A DNA stretch of 64,000 bases from a bacterium (GTDB lineage: Bacteria > Fidelibacterota > Marinisomatia > Marinisomatales > JAHJCW01), in the NCBI GenBank assembly GCA_028282845.1, contig JANQGY010000017.1:1-64000 (forward strand), in the 5' to 3' direction. Of the stretch, positions 53,377-63,190 are shown piece by piece. The notes under the pieces were generated by a model, which worked only from the letters and a program-made list of their open reading frames with translations, was not told the origin of the DNA and ran no database searches. The stretch's first letter is position 1; the number at the start of each line of letters is the position of its first letter. A program made the translations under genes and the position numbers.

Positions 53377-54387
53377 TCAATCCTTCAATAACTGTTTATA
53401 AATATTTATTAATTCATAATGGTACTTAGTTTTTTCTACATTCTGCAACAATTCCTTTTTGCTCTTGTAATACAATTGATTAAATACCTGATTTAAATCA
53501 TTTAAATCACCGGATTCAAATAAATGAGTACCATTTGGTCTCTTACAAACATTACTTGAAATTGTTGGTACAAAATTATCATGTGCTTCTTGTATGGAGT
53601 TTCCGAATGCATCATCCCGATTACCCCTTATAAACAGATCTGCATAATAAAAATGATCAACCATATTACTATCAACTATTATATTGACGTTATTTTCAAG
53701 TCCTCTAGCAGATATTTCATTTTTTATAATATTAATATTCTTTTTTCTTCCAATAAAAATATATAATAATAAGTATTTATTATCATTGGACTTCATTAGA
53801 TCTAATATTAGGTCAATACCATATTTAATAATAAAAGAACTATTTTTAACATTCCAAATATTACAGAAGATAATATAAGAATCGCTTTTTATTTTTTCAT
53901 TCTTTGATTTATAAGGAACATGACTTGGCAAGTAAATTGATTTGATACTATTTTTAATCAGGTAGTCATGTACTAACTGTGATACAACAATTATTGTACT
54001 ATTACCTGTATTTTTTAGAAGCCATAATGAGATTCTCCTAAAAAATATATTTAACATCAAAATATTTTGATTATGCAAAGATATTATGACATTTTTTCTA
54101 TTCAATTTAGAATAAATAAACCAATACAAGTAATGTAGCCCAAAGAGAGTCTGATGAAAATGTACTAAGTTTGAGTTTTTTACAAATAGATATTTAAGAT
54201 ACCAAAATATTTTTTTGTTATTTGCCGAAATATTTTTTCTAAAATTGCTGTAATAGCCGTGATTATGAACGACATAATCAATATTATTTCTTTTTAGGAA
54301 ACGTAAAATTCGATCAATGTGGGTTGATATACCTCCGTACGGAGGGGGGTATGGCCCAATAATTTCGAGAATCTTTTTTGAAGACAT
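53377..54387 (-). CDS. Family 4-like glycosyltransferase
   Basis: A 336-residue GT-B type protein. The N-terminal ILEIIGPYPPPYGGISTHID has the glycine-rich acceptor loop of family 4 enzymes. The C-terminal part keeps YADLFIRGNRDDAFGNSIQEA near residue 251 in place of the usual donor motif, so it is a diverged member. The stop overlaps the next gene's start region. Confidence 0.8.
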   Translation of the reverse strand: MSSKKILEIIGPYPPPYGGISTHIDRILRFLKRNNIDYVVHNHGYYSNFRKNISANNKKIFWYLKYLFVKNSNLVHFHQTLFGLHYLYWFIYSKLNRKNVIISLHNQNILMLNIFFRRISLWLLKNTGNSTIIVVSQLVHDYLIKNSIKSIYLPSHVPYKSKNEKIKSDSYIIFCNIWNVKNSSFIIKYGIDLILDLMKSNDNKYLLLYIFIGRKKNINIIKNEISARGLENNVNIIVDSNMVDHFYYADLFIRGNRDDAFGNSIQEAHDNFVPTISSNVCKRPNGTHLFESGDLNDLNQVFNQLYYKSKKELLQNVEKTKYHYELINIYKQLLKD

Positions 54388-54436
54388 TTTGATATTTTAC
54401 AATATTAGAACGCCAATTTTTTAAATCACCTGATAT

Positions 54437-55651
54437 TTATAAAAATCTGTTTTTAGAATATGGCAATGCAAAATAAGTGCCCATGATTATACCCGCTAAT
54501 CCAGAAGTCATTACATGACCGGCTATAGCTCCAATGCTTAAAATCAGAATAATTCCAAGCACATTATACACTGCAAATCTACTATTATTAACTAATTTAT
54601 TTTTTATACTTATTATGATCATATTCATATAAAAACCGTAAATCAATATTATACCGGATATTCCAAAAACTGCAAATATATGTACATGATCAATTTCTAC
54701 AGTTCCTGCCTGTACTATTATTTCCGATGATGCGCCAAACAAAAATTTTGATGATTTAGGATTGGAATAAAACTCTTCCATCACATTATCTTTTTGTTTA
54801 GCACGACCTTTGTCATCAATTAGTGCAGATATTAGCACGCTGGTTTCAGTGATGTCTCCATAGTAATTAATTGCCATTTTTTTATAGAGAAAATAATTGA
54901 TTATGAGGGAACCAGACAAAATTAGTACAATACCAAGCACTATGAACTGGTTTACAGTTTTTAATCTACGATTACTAAAAAGATTTATAATTTGTGTACC
55001 TAAAACAATTATAATACTTCCAATTATTGCCGCTCTACTAAATAATGTTATTCCAATGAATATTATAAAAAGTGATAAGTATATAGTGAGTACTCGTTTT
55101 CTTCTTATTTGTACATAGGAAAGTAAGAATAATGATATGACAATAAATACAAGGTTGACTTCATTTCCCGGCTTGAACCATCCTCTTGTGCCCATATTAA
55201 GACCTAATGGAGTATATTGTGCATAACCAAAACCCAAATAACCGAAAAATAAATTAACTAGTAACACAAAAAACAAAAAATAGAACAATCTTTTGACTTT
55301 AACGAAATAATTCGGATTTATTAACAATTGTGTTCTAAAAAAATAATATGAAAATACAATGGTCATAAATCTACTAGCCATTAACACATCTTCAATAACA
55401 TAAGACACATTATCAATATAGAATAAATGGATAAAGATTAAACATAAAAATACTAACAATATATAAATCGGTTTATAAATTCTCATATAAATAAACCAAC
55501 ATAATACAAGTAATAAATAAATTGATTTATATATCTGCGATACTGAAAAATCAAAATTTCTGATTGTAATACCATTTATAGTATCAACTACCAAATAAAA
55601 AAAAGCAAAGAAATAAATTATATCTGCCAGTCTAATTTTAATATCTTTCAA
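54437..55651 (-). CDS. Wzy/O-antigen ligase-like membrane protein, second copy (TTG start)
   Basis: A 404-residue protein with about 11 hydrophobic segments and a periplasmic-type loop between about 270 and 315 (INYYGDITETSVLISALIDD). A GTRGWFKPGNEVNLVF segment near residue 155 resembles the conserved arginine-glycine region of O-antigen polymerases. It probably polymerises the glycan assembled by block D. TTG is the only start near the first helix and lacks a strong ribosome-binding site. Confidence 0.72.
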   Translation of the reverse strand: MKDIKIRLADIIYFFAFFYLVVDTINGITIRNFDFSVSQIYKSIYLLLVLCWFIYMRIYKPIYILLVFLCLIFIHLFYIDNVSYVIEDVLMASRFMTIVFSYYFFRTQLLINPNYFVKVKRLFYFLFFVLLVNLFFGYLGFGYAQYTPLGLNMGTRGWFKPGNEVNLVFIVISLFLLSYVQIRRKRVLTIYLSLFIIFIGITLFSRAAIIGSIIIVLGTQIINLFSNRRLKTVNQFIVLGIVLILSGSLIINYFLYKKMAINYYGDITETSVLISALIDDKGRAKQKDNVMEEFYSNPKSSKFLFGASSEIIVQAGTVEIDHVHIFAVFGISGIILIYGFYMNMIIISIKNKLVNNSRFAVYNVLGIILILSIGAIAGHVMTSGLAGIIMGTYFALPYSKNRFL

Positions 55652-55753
55652 CTTAATTGATAATCCTATTTTATAACAAATTAGTGATGTTAATTATTCT
55701 TTATTCTATTAAAGTTGAGTCGAATAGATTTTTTATATTCTGTAATAATTATT

Positions 55754-56707
55754 TTAACACTTCTTCTTTATTATTCCATAACTAACGTTTATTAACTTAA
55801 ATGGTAGAAATGATATTATATATATCATCAATAATAAACCATGTTTACTACTATACTTTGAAGCAAGTTTGGCATTTAATCTAACAAGTTTTGGTTGGGA
55901 ATTATCATAAAGATATTTTTTTGAAAGATATAAATAGTAAAAATAATCCTTATCAATTTTTTCAATCTTATTCGTACTTTTTTTTAAATCTATTATCATA
56001 GAATTTGATATTGATCTATTCTTATAATATGAACTTTTTATTCTATTAATGATGAGTCTTGTTTCAGTTGATCTTCTTGAACTTGCTTCAGGCGTAATTC
56101 TATAGTATAAGAGAGGTTCATCAATATTCGCAAAGTCACCAAAACTAGATATTTTAATAAAAAACAATACATCTTCCAATAACGGTACATCAGGATATAC
56201 TTCATTATTATCTAACATATCTGCTCTAAACATTATAGAAGGATGTATGAATGGCGATGTTTTTGGCAAACAAGATTTCAATTCATTATCATTAATCTTA
56301 ACAATTTCCGAGTGTATATAATTACCATCTTTATCTATTACTTTTGCATGTGATCCAACAATAATAACATTATCATTACTCTCTAAATATCTATATTGTT
56401 TTTCTAATCGATTTTGGAAACTAATGTCATCTGCATCCATACGTGCAATATATTTACCACTTGAGTTATTTAATCCTTTATTTAGAGCATTTGCAACACC
56501 TTGGTTCTTTTGTTGAATATATTTGATTCTACTATCGTTGTAAGATTTAATAATATCTGAAGATTTATCTGTTGAGCCATCATCAACAATCACAAACTCG
56601 AAATCCTTAAAAGACTGATTTAAGATACTAGCTATCGATTGGTGTAAATACTTTTCAGCGTTATAAACTGGCATTACAACACTAATTCTATATTTACTGG
56701 AAGCCAT
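55754..56707 (-). CDS. Family 2 glycosyltransferase
   Basis: A 317-residue GT-A enzyme. ISVVMPVYNAEKYLHQSIAS opens the fold, VDDGSTDKSSDII is near residue 40, and RMDADDISFQNRLEKQ near residue 89 holds the DxD metal site. I set the start at the ATG at 56707 because GGGAG precedes it by eight bases and it forms a TAATG junction with the FkbM gene upstream. A longer frame would add 14 unsupported residues. Confidence 0.92.
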   Translation of the reverse strand: MASSKYRISVVMPVYNAEKYLHQSIASILNQSFKDFEFVIVDDGSTDKSSDIIKSYNDSRIKYIQQKNQGVANALNKGLNNSSGKYIARMDADDISFQNRLEKQYRYLESNDNVIIVGSHAKVIDKDGNYIHSEIVKINDNELKSCLPKTSPFIHPSIMFRADMLDNNEVYPDVPLLEDVLFFIKISSFGDFANIDEPLLYYRITPEASSRRSTETRLIINRIKSSYYKNRSISNSMIIDLKKSTNKIEKIDKDYFYYLYLSKKYLYDNSQPKLVRLNAKLASKYSSKHGLLLMIYIISFLPFKLINVSYGIIKKKC

Positions 56708-57390
56708 TAAATAATCTCCCACAATTCCCAAATAAATGGGTAATCCCAAATTAGTTTGTGTGTATTTTTTAATCTAGTTTGTATAATTTTTCTTCGATTT
56801 TCAGCATTATCGACAAAGTTATGAAATTGAACTTGAATCTTTTTTATATTTCTAATTAATCCATAGTCGATAATTCTTTCAATCAAGTCATATTCACTTC
56901 CTTCAATATTTATTTGAATGAGATCAATTTTTTGAAATTCTTTTAAACTAAGAATATCCACAATATCAATAAGTTTAATTATTTCACAATTAGATGATTT
57001 ACGCAGAACAGATGATCCATCATTATTTAAATATATTTTTGATTCAAATGTTCTGCTAGACAAACCTAAGTTATATATATTAACATTCTTTATATCTTTG
57101 AAACGATTTTGTAATGTATCAAAATAATTCTTTACAGGTTCATAAACATAAATTTTTGGCTCATACATTCTGTTTATTTGATCTGTCCAATGCCCGAGGT
57201 ATCCGCCACATTCAATAACAATCGATTCATTATTAAGATCATGCTCTACCAATAGTGTATTGTCTCCATCATTACTAAACCATTCATGTAAATTAACTTT
57301 ATGAATATCCTTTTTTATACTTAAATAATAAAAATCTGTAATATATTTTTTTATTTTTTTCATTTTTAAAAGATAATTATTTAAGTCCAT
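56707..57390 (-). CDS. FkbM family methyltransferase
   Basis: A 227-residue SAM-dependent methyltransferase. IVIECGGYLGHWTDQI near residue 57 is the SAM-binding motif I and IDLIQINIEGSEYDLIERI near residue 150 is the FkbM-domain hallmark. It probably O-methylates a sugar hydroxyl of the block D glycan. The gap 57391-57642 upstream (252 bases) is AT-rich and shows no gene or clear signal. Confidence 0.9.
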   Translation of the reverse strand: MDLNNYLLKMKKIKKYITDFYYLSIKKDIHKVNLHEWFSNDGDNTLLVEHDLNNESIVIECGGYLGHWTDQINRMYEPKIYVYEPVKNYFDTLQNRFKDIKNVNIYNLGLSSRTFESKIYLNNDGSSVLRKSSNCEIIKLIDIVDILSLKEFQKIDLIQINIEGSEYDLIERIIDYGLIRNIKKIQVQFHNFVDNAENRRKIIQTRLKNTHKLIWDYPFIWELWEII

Positions 57391-57642
57391 ATGTAATTAT
57401 TTCCGATAATAAATACCTGTCCATTCGAAATTCTTAACCATCAGTAATAAATTAATCAAAATCCGTCTATTTGTTGCACCATCTACACCATAAAATAAAC
57501 AATGTTTTTGACAATAATTATTCTATTAGTTTTTTTGTATTTATTTAATTGATATAACATGGTCGAGATAAGATGTTAATAATTTTTCCAATTAGTAAAT
57601 AATTGATTAGAAATACTTTCCAGTACACATTTATATTTTATA

Positions 57643-59142
57643 TCACTGCCGGTTTAATTTATTTTTAATTGGAATCGTATCATTTCGTAGTTCCTTAGAA
57701 AAAGTATAAGAACAAACTAAAAAACCACAAAACGCAATTATTTTAAAGATATATCGCAAAGCAATATGATTATAGTTATCAACATATATTCTATCAATTA
57801 AGTACAATACAACCATATATAGGAACAGAGGTATTATATTACTTATAGTTTTAAGAATACTAATTTCTAAATGAGTGATTCGGTTTAAAATTTGCAAAGA
57901 TATTACTAATGATAATAAGTATGAAATAACTGTTGTATATGCTGCAGCTATTATACCAAAGACCGGAATGAATAATATGTTAAGTACAATATTTAAGATA
58001 GCACATATAATTCCTATAATCATATTTATATCAGTACGCTCCAAATGGTTAAATATTACTATATAAATACTCGAAATATTATTTAGCAAAATGCCAATTA
58101 ATGATACTAAAAATATATTATAAGATAAAGTATATAAGTCTGAAGATAAGAGAAAAATTAAATCCTTAAATGGTATAATTATAATTGCAACAAATATGGA
58201 AATATACACAATAGATCTATGTGCTAACGATTGAACGTATTTTATTGCACCATAATAATTATCAGCGGCTTTTTGCATAATAATTGGAAAAATTGCTTTT
58301 TGAAATGGTTGAAATATACTGATTAGAATATACTCTGAAAAACGATACCCAAAAGTATAAATTGCTACCGCTTCTAATCCTATCAAATACTTAATGATAT
58401 ATCTATCACCTGCTGTTAAAATAAGTCCAGCTAATGTACCAGGGATTACTGGAATACCTACCTTAAGAAGTTTCTTAACAATTTTAAGCGATGGTTTAAA
58501 ATGTCTAAATGAAAACTCTTTTAAAAAATAGATTATAGCAACAATACCAAAAATACCATTACCAATTGCCATTCCAATTATGTACGATTTATAATTGGGG
58601 TTAATAAAAAGTATTAAATAATAGGTCACAATAGAAATTATTATTGGTGGCACAACAGTAAATATTACATTTAACCATGCTTTACCAGCTAAGGTCAGAA
58701 AGGATTGCATCATGGTTAATAATACAACTGATAATATCGATATCATAAACAAACTGAATGCATGTTTTGTCATTGACTCGTCTAAAATTAGATAAATCCA
58801 ATTTATGTGAAGTATGAATACCACCCAGATTACAGTTGTAAATAAAAAGATTACAGATAGAGCGTTAAATAAATAATTGGATAGTTCTTTATGCTCCAAT
58901 TTAAAATACTTCAATGAAACCGACACATCAACACCCAAATTGGTAATACGTGCCAAGATAGGCCCGGCTAACCAAAGAATACCAATAATTCCAAATTCGT
59001 TTTGTGGTAATGTTTTAGTAAATAAAGGTAATAGTAAAATAGAAGAAATTGTACCAATAATTCGGCCAATAGAATAAATAGTAAAATATCGAAAAAGTTT
59101 ACTTTCCTGAAATTTATTTTTAATCTTACTTATAATTATCAT
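57643..59142 (-). CDS. Wzx-type polysaccharide flippase (MOP superfamily), second copy
   Basis: A 499-residue membrane protein with about 14 helices. The N-terminal FRYFTIYSIGRIIGTISSIL followed by LPLFTKTLPQNEFGIIGIL is the typical start of oligosaccharide flippases. It is not a close copy of the flippase at 24751, so the two probably serve different glycans. It is the largest membrane gene of block D. Confidence 0.9.
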   Translation of the reverse strand: MIIISKIKNKFQESKLFRYFTIYSIGRIIGTISSILLLPLFTKTLPQNEFGIIGILWLAGPILARITNLGVDVSVSLKYFKLEHKELSNYLFNALSVIFLFTTVIWVVFILHINWIYLILDESMTKHAFSLFMISILSVVLLTMMQSFLTLAGKAWLNVIFTVVPPIIISIVTYYLILFINPNYKSYIIGMAIGNGIFGIVAIIYFLKEFSFRHFKPSLKIVKKLLKVGIPVIPGTLAGLILTAGDRYIIKYLIGLEAVAIYTFGYRFSEYILISIFQPFQKAIFPIIMQKAADNYYGAIKYVQSLAHRSIVYISIFVAIIIIPFKDLIFLLSSDLYTLSYNIFLVSLIGILLNNISSIYIVIFNHLERTDINMIIGIICAILNIVLNILFIPVFGIIAAAYTTVISYLLSLVISLQILNRITHLEISILKTISNIIPLFLYMVVLYLIDRIYVDNYNHIALRYIFKIIAFCGFLVCSYTFSKELRNDTIPIKNKLNRQ

Positions 59143-59496
59143 ATACTATACTAAATAGAGCCGAACTTAATTAATAATAATGAATATGAAATATAAGATT
59201 AACTGAATTTAATAGTCATATTACTAATTATTTATTCATTATGTATTAGTTCATTAATTAGTAAGTGAAGTTATAATTAGGACTATAAAATATTTATAGT
59301 AGTTTCTTATGATTATTTTAAAATTAATGATTATTACACTACTTCTTATCATTTCATTTGTTCATATATAAGCTAAAATCATAACTTACTAATTTTTCGA
59401 GATATTTCTGTTAGAATAATCTATTAACTCCTCTTATCAGTATTTTTCCTTGATTAATCTAATAATTCATAAAATTGTTGAGTTAATAAGTATTCT
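59143..59496. other. Gene-free AT-rich gap in block D
   Basis: A 354-base stretch between the second flippase and the GT10 gene. I see no open frame with a ribosome-binding site, no strong hairpin and no repeat; it is almost entirely A and T. It may hold the promoter of the flippase gene, but no consensus stands out. Confidence 0.6.
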
Positions 59497-60576
59497 TCAA
59501 ATAAATAATGTTTTTACAATCTTTATTAATATTCTTTTGTTTTCAAGGAATATTCGCGGATAAGAAAGAATTTTACTAATTAAGTCAAGTTTTATTGAAT
59601 TTAAGTTTTTATGAACATCTATCTTATTTCTTAGAATCAAATTAATACTTTCAATAAATGCTACATGAGAAAATTTCCGAAATCTTTCACTCCTTAAAAA
59701 AGAATCAATATTATTAATATATTCCTTGTACTTATTTTCTTTCATATTACACAAATACTCTTCGAGTTCTGTGAGTCTATCAAAATCTCTAAAGTCAATA
59801 AAACAATTTGAGGGTACATAATTATGCACATTTGGTGAACCAAAATATATAGGTATACATCCAGCAAAAAAAATATCAAATATTTTCTCTGAAATACCAC
59901 CTAAATCATTTAGAGAATTTTCAAAGGAAATAGCAAATTTGTAATTATTGAACGTTTCTACTTTTGATTTTGTTGTTCCTAAATATGCCATACGTATATT
60001 TTCATCATCTTCTTTAGACCACCCATAACCGTATAAATCAATCATTTTTTTATTGGCAAAATATCTAATTAACTCCTTTCTGAGTGAATATAGCTCACCT
60101 GCTCTCTTCGATTGTTTATTGCTATAAATAGCACATAATAATTTCTTTTGAACAAATTTTTCAGGTTTTATCATTCTTTCATAATTAGCAAAGGATCTAT
60201 TTTCAATATAACGATCATTATCAATTAATTTATCGTTCCATGTAATTATGTAATCAAAAAGAATTGAATCTAAAAAAGGTTTATTATTTAAAGATAAAAT
60301 CAATGGAGATTCCGCTGCATGATATATTATAATCACTTTTGGATTATGCTTCACAACCTTGAGTAAGTAATTGAGAGCAAATAATAGATTCTGAAAATAG
60401 ATAAAATCTATTTCATTGTAGGCAAATTTATCTATAGTATGAACTTCAGTATCATTATTAGAAAAATATTTTTTTAATTGAACCATATTAGAAAAAATAT
60501 TATCTCTATCACTGTCTAAATCGAAAATTCGATTATTCATCAAGTTACTGTTTGGAGGAATTATAGCAAAATGCAT
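59497..60576 (-). CDS. GT10-family (alpha-1,3/4-fucosyltransferase-like) protein
   Basis: A 359-residue protein. Its second half has the GT10 signature: KFAISFENSLNDLGGISEKI near residue 212 (the donor-binding FxxxxEN...EK segment), then AGCIPIYFGSPNVHNYVP and FIDFRDF. Family members transfer fucose from GDP-fucose in alpha-1,3 or -1,4 linkage to GlcNAc or glucose. The N-terminal half is variable, as is usual for the acceptor domain. A GT11 gene follows upstream and a GDP-fucose-synthase-like gene lies at the window edge, which agrees with a fucosylated glycan. Confidence 0.85.
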   Translation of the reverse strand: MHFAIIPPNSNLMNNRIFDLDSDRDNIFSNMVQLKKYFSNNDTEVHTIDKFAYNEIDFIYFQNLLFALNYLLKVVKHNPKVIIIYHAAESPLILSLNNKPFLDSILFDYIITWNDKLIDNDRYIENRSFANYERMIKPEKFVQKKLLCAIYSNKQSKRAGELYSLRKELIRYFANKKMIDLYGYGWSKEDDENIRMAYLGTTKSKVETFNNYKFAISFENSLNDLGGISEKIFDIFFAGCIPIYFGSPNVHNYVPSNCFIDFRDFDRLTELEEYLCNMKENKYKEYINNIDSFLRSERFRKFSHVAFIESINLILRNKIDVHKNLNSIKLDLISKILSYPRIFLENKRILIKIVKTLFI

Positions 60577-60635
60577 TATATATTTTATTTAAAAATAATA
60601 TTTTTCAGAATAAATATTCTTATTCAATAAATAAT

Positions 60636-61535
60636 TTATATGTCATCAAGTAATGTCCATTTTTCAGGATAAAAAACCATACCAGTATTTTCATTATTCT
60701 TGTACCATCTTTTTGGTGCAATAATAACCTTGTCAGGATTATTATTTAGGTAAGCTCCCCACCAGCTAAACGTGCTATTAGCTATTATATTATGCTTACA
60801 TTGAGTAATTAAATACTGATGTTCATGAACAGGTCCATCAGTATCTACAAATATATGAGTACAATCTAATTTAAAATTTCTTTTTACCCAGTTTATGTCA
60901 TCTGAGAATAAAAAGTATATTGGATTATCCACAACCTTGTTTAAATAGTTGATTGACTTTTTGTAATAATTCATTGATAGTTCTGAATATTTCTTGCGAA
61001 ATACAGGATTTGTAATATAATCTTTTCTTCTAAAACTTACAGAGATTGAATTTTGACTCGTAATTTTTCTCAAGTATTTTTGATTCTGTGATGACAACCT
61101 ACTAGGATATAACAACTCATTCCTTAGAGTATCAAAATATTTATCTACAATACTAAAATTTTGCCAATGTCCATATAAGAATATTTTATTTTTATTTTTC
61201 GCTTTTTCAAAACTGAAATTATACTTATTCATATAATAAGGTAAATGTTTATCAAAATATTTAATACTAGCGAATAAATTAGATATATAATAAATCCTCT
61301 TCCTTCCAATAACATTTATATACTTAGACAATTTTGTAGATGTAAATGAATTAACAGTATTATAAATATCAAGTTTATAATCATAGTACGGATGCAAAAA
61401 ATGCGGATAATTACTGTGTTCAAAATATGATTTATCTATAATTAAGTTTCGATTATATTTTAGAGAAAGTGATCTACCAAATGCATATTGGAACATTTGG
61501 TTTCCCAAACCACCAAATATTTTGATTATTATCAC
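60636..61535 (-). CDS. GT11-family alpha-1,2-fucosyltransferase-like protein (GTG start)
   Basis: A 299-residue protein. The GGLGNQMFQYAFGRSLSLKY start, the SFRRKDYI motif near residue 172 (the HxRRxDY GDP-fucose binding loop, here with F for the His/V position) and the C-terminal NIIANSTFSWWGAYLN near residue 245 define the GT11 family. These enzymes add fucose in alpha-1,2 linkage. The GTG start overlaps the aminotransferase stop (GTGA). Confidence 0.9.
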   Translation of the reverse strand: MIIIKIFGGLGNQMFQYAFGRSLSLKYNRNLIIDKSYFEHSNYPHFLHPYYDYKLDIYNTVNSFTSTKLSKYINVIGRKRIYYISNLFASIKYFDKHLPYYMNKYNFSFEKAKNKNKIFLYGHWQNFSIVDKYFDTLRNELLYPSRLSSQNQKYLRKITSQNSISVSFRRKDYITNPVFRKKYSELSMNYYKKSINYLNKVVDNPIYFLFSDDINWVKRNFKLDCTHIFVDTDGPVHEHQYLITQCKHNIIANSTFSWWGAYLNNNPDKVIIAPKRWYKNNENTGMVFYPEKWTLLDDI

Positions 61536-62629
61536 TTATTATAAAAATCCAAAATCATATCACATATATATTTAACTTGCGTATTAGTAAGTTGTGATGC
61601 AGATGGTAACCACAATCCTTTTTGCCCGACTAATTCTGCGACAGGGAATTTACCTTTAATTTGATAAGCTTTCTGTTTAGTGATTGGTGGATACATAACC
61701 CTAGACCCAATATCATTATCTTTCAAGTATTTCTGTAATTTATCCCTATTTTCAGCCAAAACATCTATAAACCATGGTGTAGTATTCTTTATATCCTGAT
61801 TAAAAAACTCAATTTGCTTGATTTTTTTTAGAAATTTTTTATACAGTTTCAATATTTCTTTTTTCCTTTCAACTCGCCACTGCAGTTTTTTCATTTGTTC
61901 AATCCCTATGACTGCCTGAATATCGGTAAATTTAAAATTCCATCCAATAGTATCATGTATATCATTGCCACCACTAGTACGACCAAAGTCTTTGAGTCTT
62001 CTAATTTTTTGAGCCATTTGATCTGAATCGGTAATGAGTGCACCGCCTTGCCCAGTCGAAATAACTTTGGGAGTTGAAAAAGAGAAAGATCCAATCACTC
62101 CCTTTCTTCCCATATGAATTCCATCGGGGTAATATGATCCAAGTGATTGGGCACTATCTTCTATCAAAATAACATTATTTTCTCGTGCTAAATTGATATA
62201 ATTTTTTATATCAGTTTTTGGATAACGACCATTGGCATTAACAAACATAATAGCTTTAGTTTTGGGAGTAATCGCCATTTCTAATTTGTTGAAATCCATA
62301 CATAAAGTCTCTCTCTCAACATCAATAAAAATCGGTTTCGCACCAATCATCTTTACAGCATTAGGAGTTGCAATCATCGTATAGTTAGGAACAATTATTT
62401 CTTCACCAGCTTTTATTTCACATGCAATCGCAGCAAGCGTTAAACTCACGGTACCATTGTTTACTAAAATACAATGTTTTGCACCTGTATAATCACAGAT
62501 CGTTTCTTCCAGTTCTTGTGTTTTCTTAAACTCCGTACACCATCCTCCTTGCTGTAAATAATCATTCATGGCATTACGTTCTTCAACATTGAACCATGGT
62601 TCCATCTGTGGTATAAAATTATTTTTCAT
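61532..62629 (-). CDS. DegT/DnrJ/EryC1/StrS aminotransferase, perosamine-synthase-like
   Basis: A 365-residue PLP-dependent sugar aminotransferase. The cofactor lysine lies in FSTPKVISTGQGG near residue 186, and EDSAQSLG near residue 158 holds the cofactor-stacking region with the usual Gln. The NNGTVSLTLAAIAC and VPNYTMIATPNAVK segments resemble the GDP-4-keto-6-deoxymannose transaminase branch. With the acyltransferase upstream, it may make an N-acylated 4-amino-6-deoxy sugar. It overlaps that gene by 11 bases. Confidence 0.87.
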   Translation of the reverse strand: MKNNFIPQMEPWFNVEERNAMNDYLQQGGWCTEFKKTQELEETICDYTGAKHCILVNNGTVSLTLAAIACEIKAGEEIIVPNYTMIATPNAVKMIGAKPIFIDVERETLCMDFNKLEMAITPKTKAIMFVNANGRYPKTDIKNYINLARENNVILIEDSAQSLGSYYPDGIHMGRKGVIGSFSFSTPKVISTGQGGALITDSDQMAQKIRRLKDFGRTSGGNDIHDTIGWNFKFTDIQAVIGIEQMKKLQWRVERKKEILKLYKKFLKKIKQIEFFNQDIKNTTPWFIDVLAENRDKLQKYLKDNDIGSRVMYPPITKQKAYQIKGKFPVAELVGQKGLWLPSASQLTNTQVKYICDMILDFYNK

Positions 62630-63176
62630 CTTTGATCTCTTTTTCGAGTGTAAGTATTTCTTCTTTTTTCCTACTCCTTATAAATCTTGCGGGGATTCCA
62701 GCATGTAAAGTATATTCTTCTAATGATTTATTTGCTAATGATAAAGCACCTAAACATGCACCTTCATCAAAATGCACATTTGGTAATACAACTGAACTTG
62801 CACCGACAATGCAATGTTTTTTAAGAATAATTTTTCCTATTATCGCATTAGCTTTAAATTCCATTGGCACCATAGGAGTAGCTATTCCACTGTTGTAATC
62901 ATCAGATCCCGCAGAAAGAACAACATTTGGAGCTAAAGTAGAAAAATTATACATTTCAACATGTGCCTTTTTACCACCAATAATTTTGCAGCCAGCCGAG
63001 ATATGGACATTAGCATGCAATTTCATTCCTGTTGAAATGTAACAGAAGTCATCAATAATAACATTATCACCAATTTCAACCAATTCTGGATAGCGGATTC
63101 TAACCGTCTTTCCAATTGTTACATTATCACCACAAGACTTAAGCCTACTTATATCAAAGAAAATATTATCGATAAT
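62619..63176 (-). CDS. Hexapeptide-repeat acyltransferase, probably starting at ATT
   Basis: Left-handed beta-helix acyltransferase of about 185 residues (ITIGKTVRIRYPELVEIG-type coils, AHVEMYNFSTLAPNVVL, HAGIPARFIRSRKKEE end). The conserved frame continues upstream of the first TTG (63083) through IDNIFFDISRLKSCGDNV up to ATT at 63176, with AAGGAG six bases before it and a TAATT junction with the cupin stop. No ATG, GTG or TTG exists between that point and 63083. A start at 63083 would remove the first coils and has no ribosome-binding site. It likely acylates the amino sugar made by the neighbouring aminotransferase. Confidence 0.8.
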   Translation of the reverse strand: MIDNIFFDISRLKSCGDNVTIGKTVRIRYPELVEIGDNVIIDDFCYISTGMKLHANVHISAGCKIIGGKKAHVEMYNFSTLAPNVVLSAGSDDYNSGIATPMVPMEFKANAIIGKIILKKHCIVGASSVVLPNVHFDEGACLGALSLANKSLEEYTLHAGIPARFIRSRKKEEILTLEKEIKDEK

Positions 63177-63190
63177 TAAAATCTCCTTCT
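63176..63190 (-). promoter_or_regulatory. Ribosome-binding site and ATT start of the acyltransferase
   Basis: On the minus strand the bases AGAAGGAGATTTTAATT place a near-perfect AAGGAG six bases before ATT. The ATT shares its A with the TAA stop of the cupin gene, exactly where an ATG would be expected in this operon style. Confidence 0.6.

Noticed and set aside
57391-57642. Possible remnant gene between FkbM and the second flippase
   Set aside because: Scattered stops in all frames and no recognisable peptide; AT-rich spacer only.
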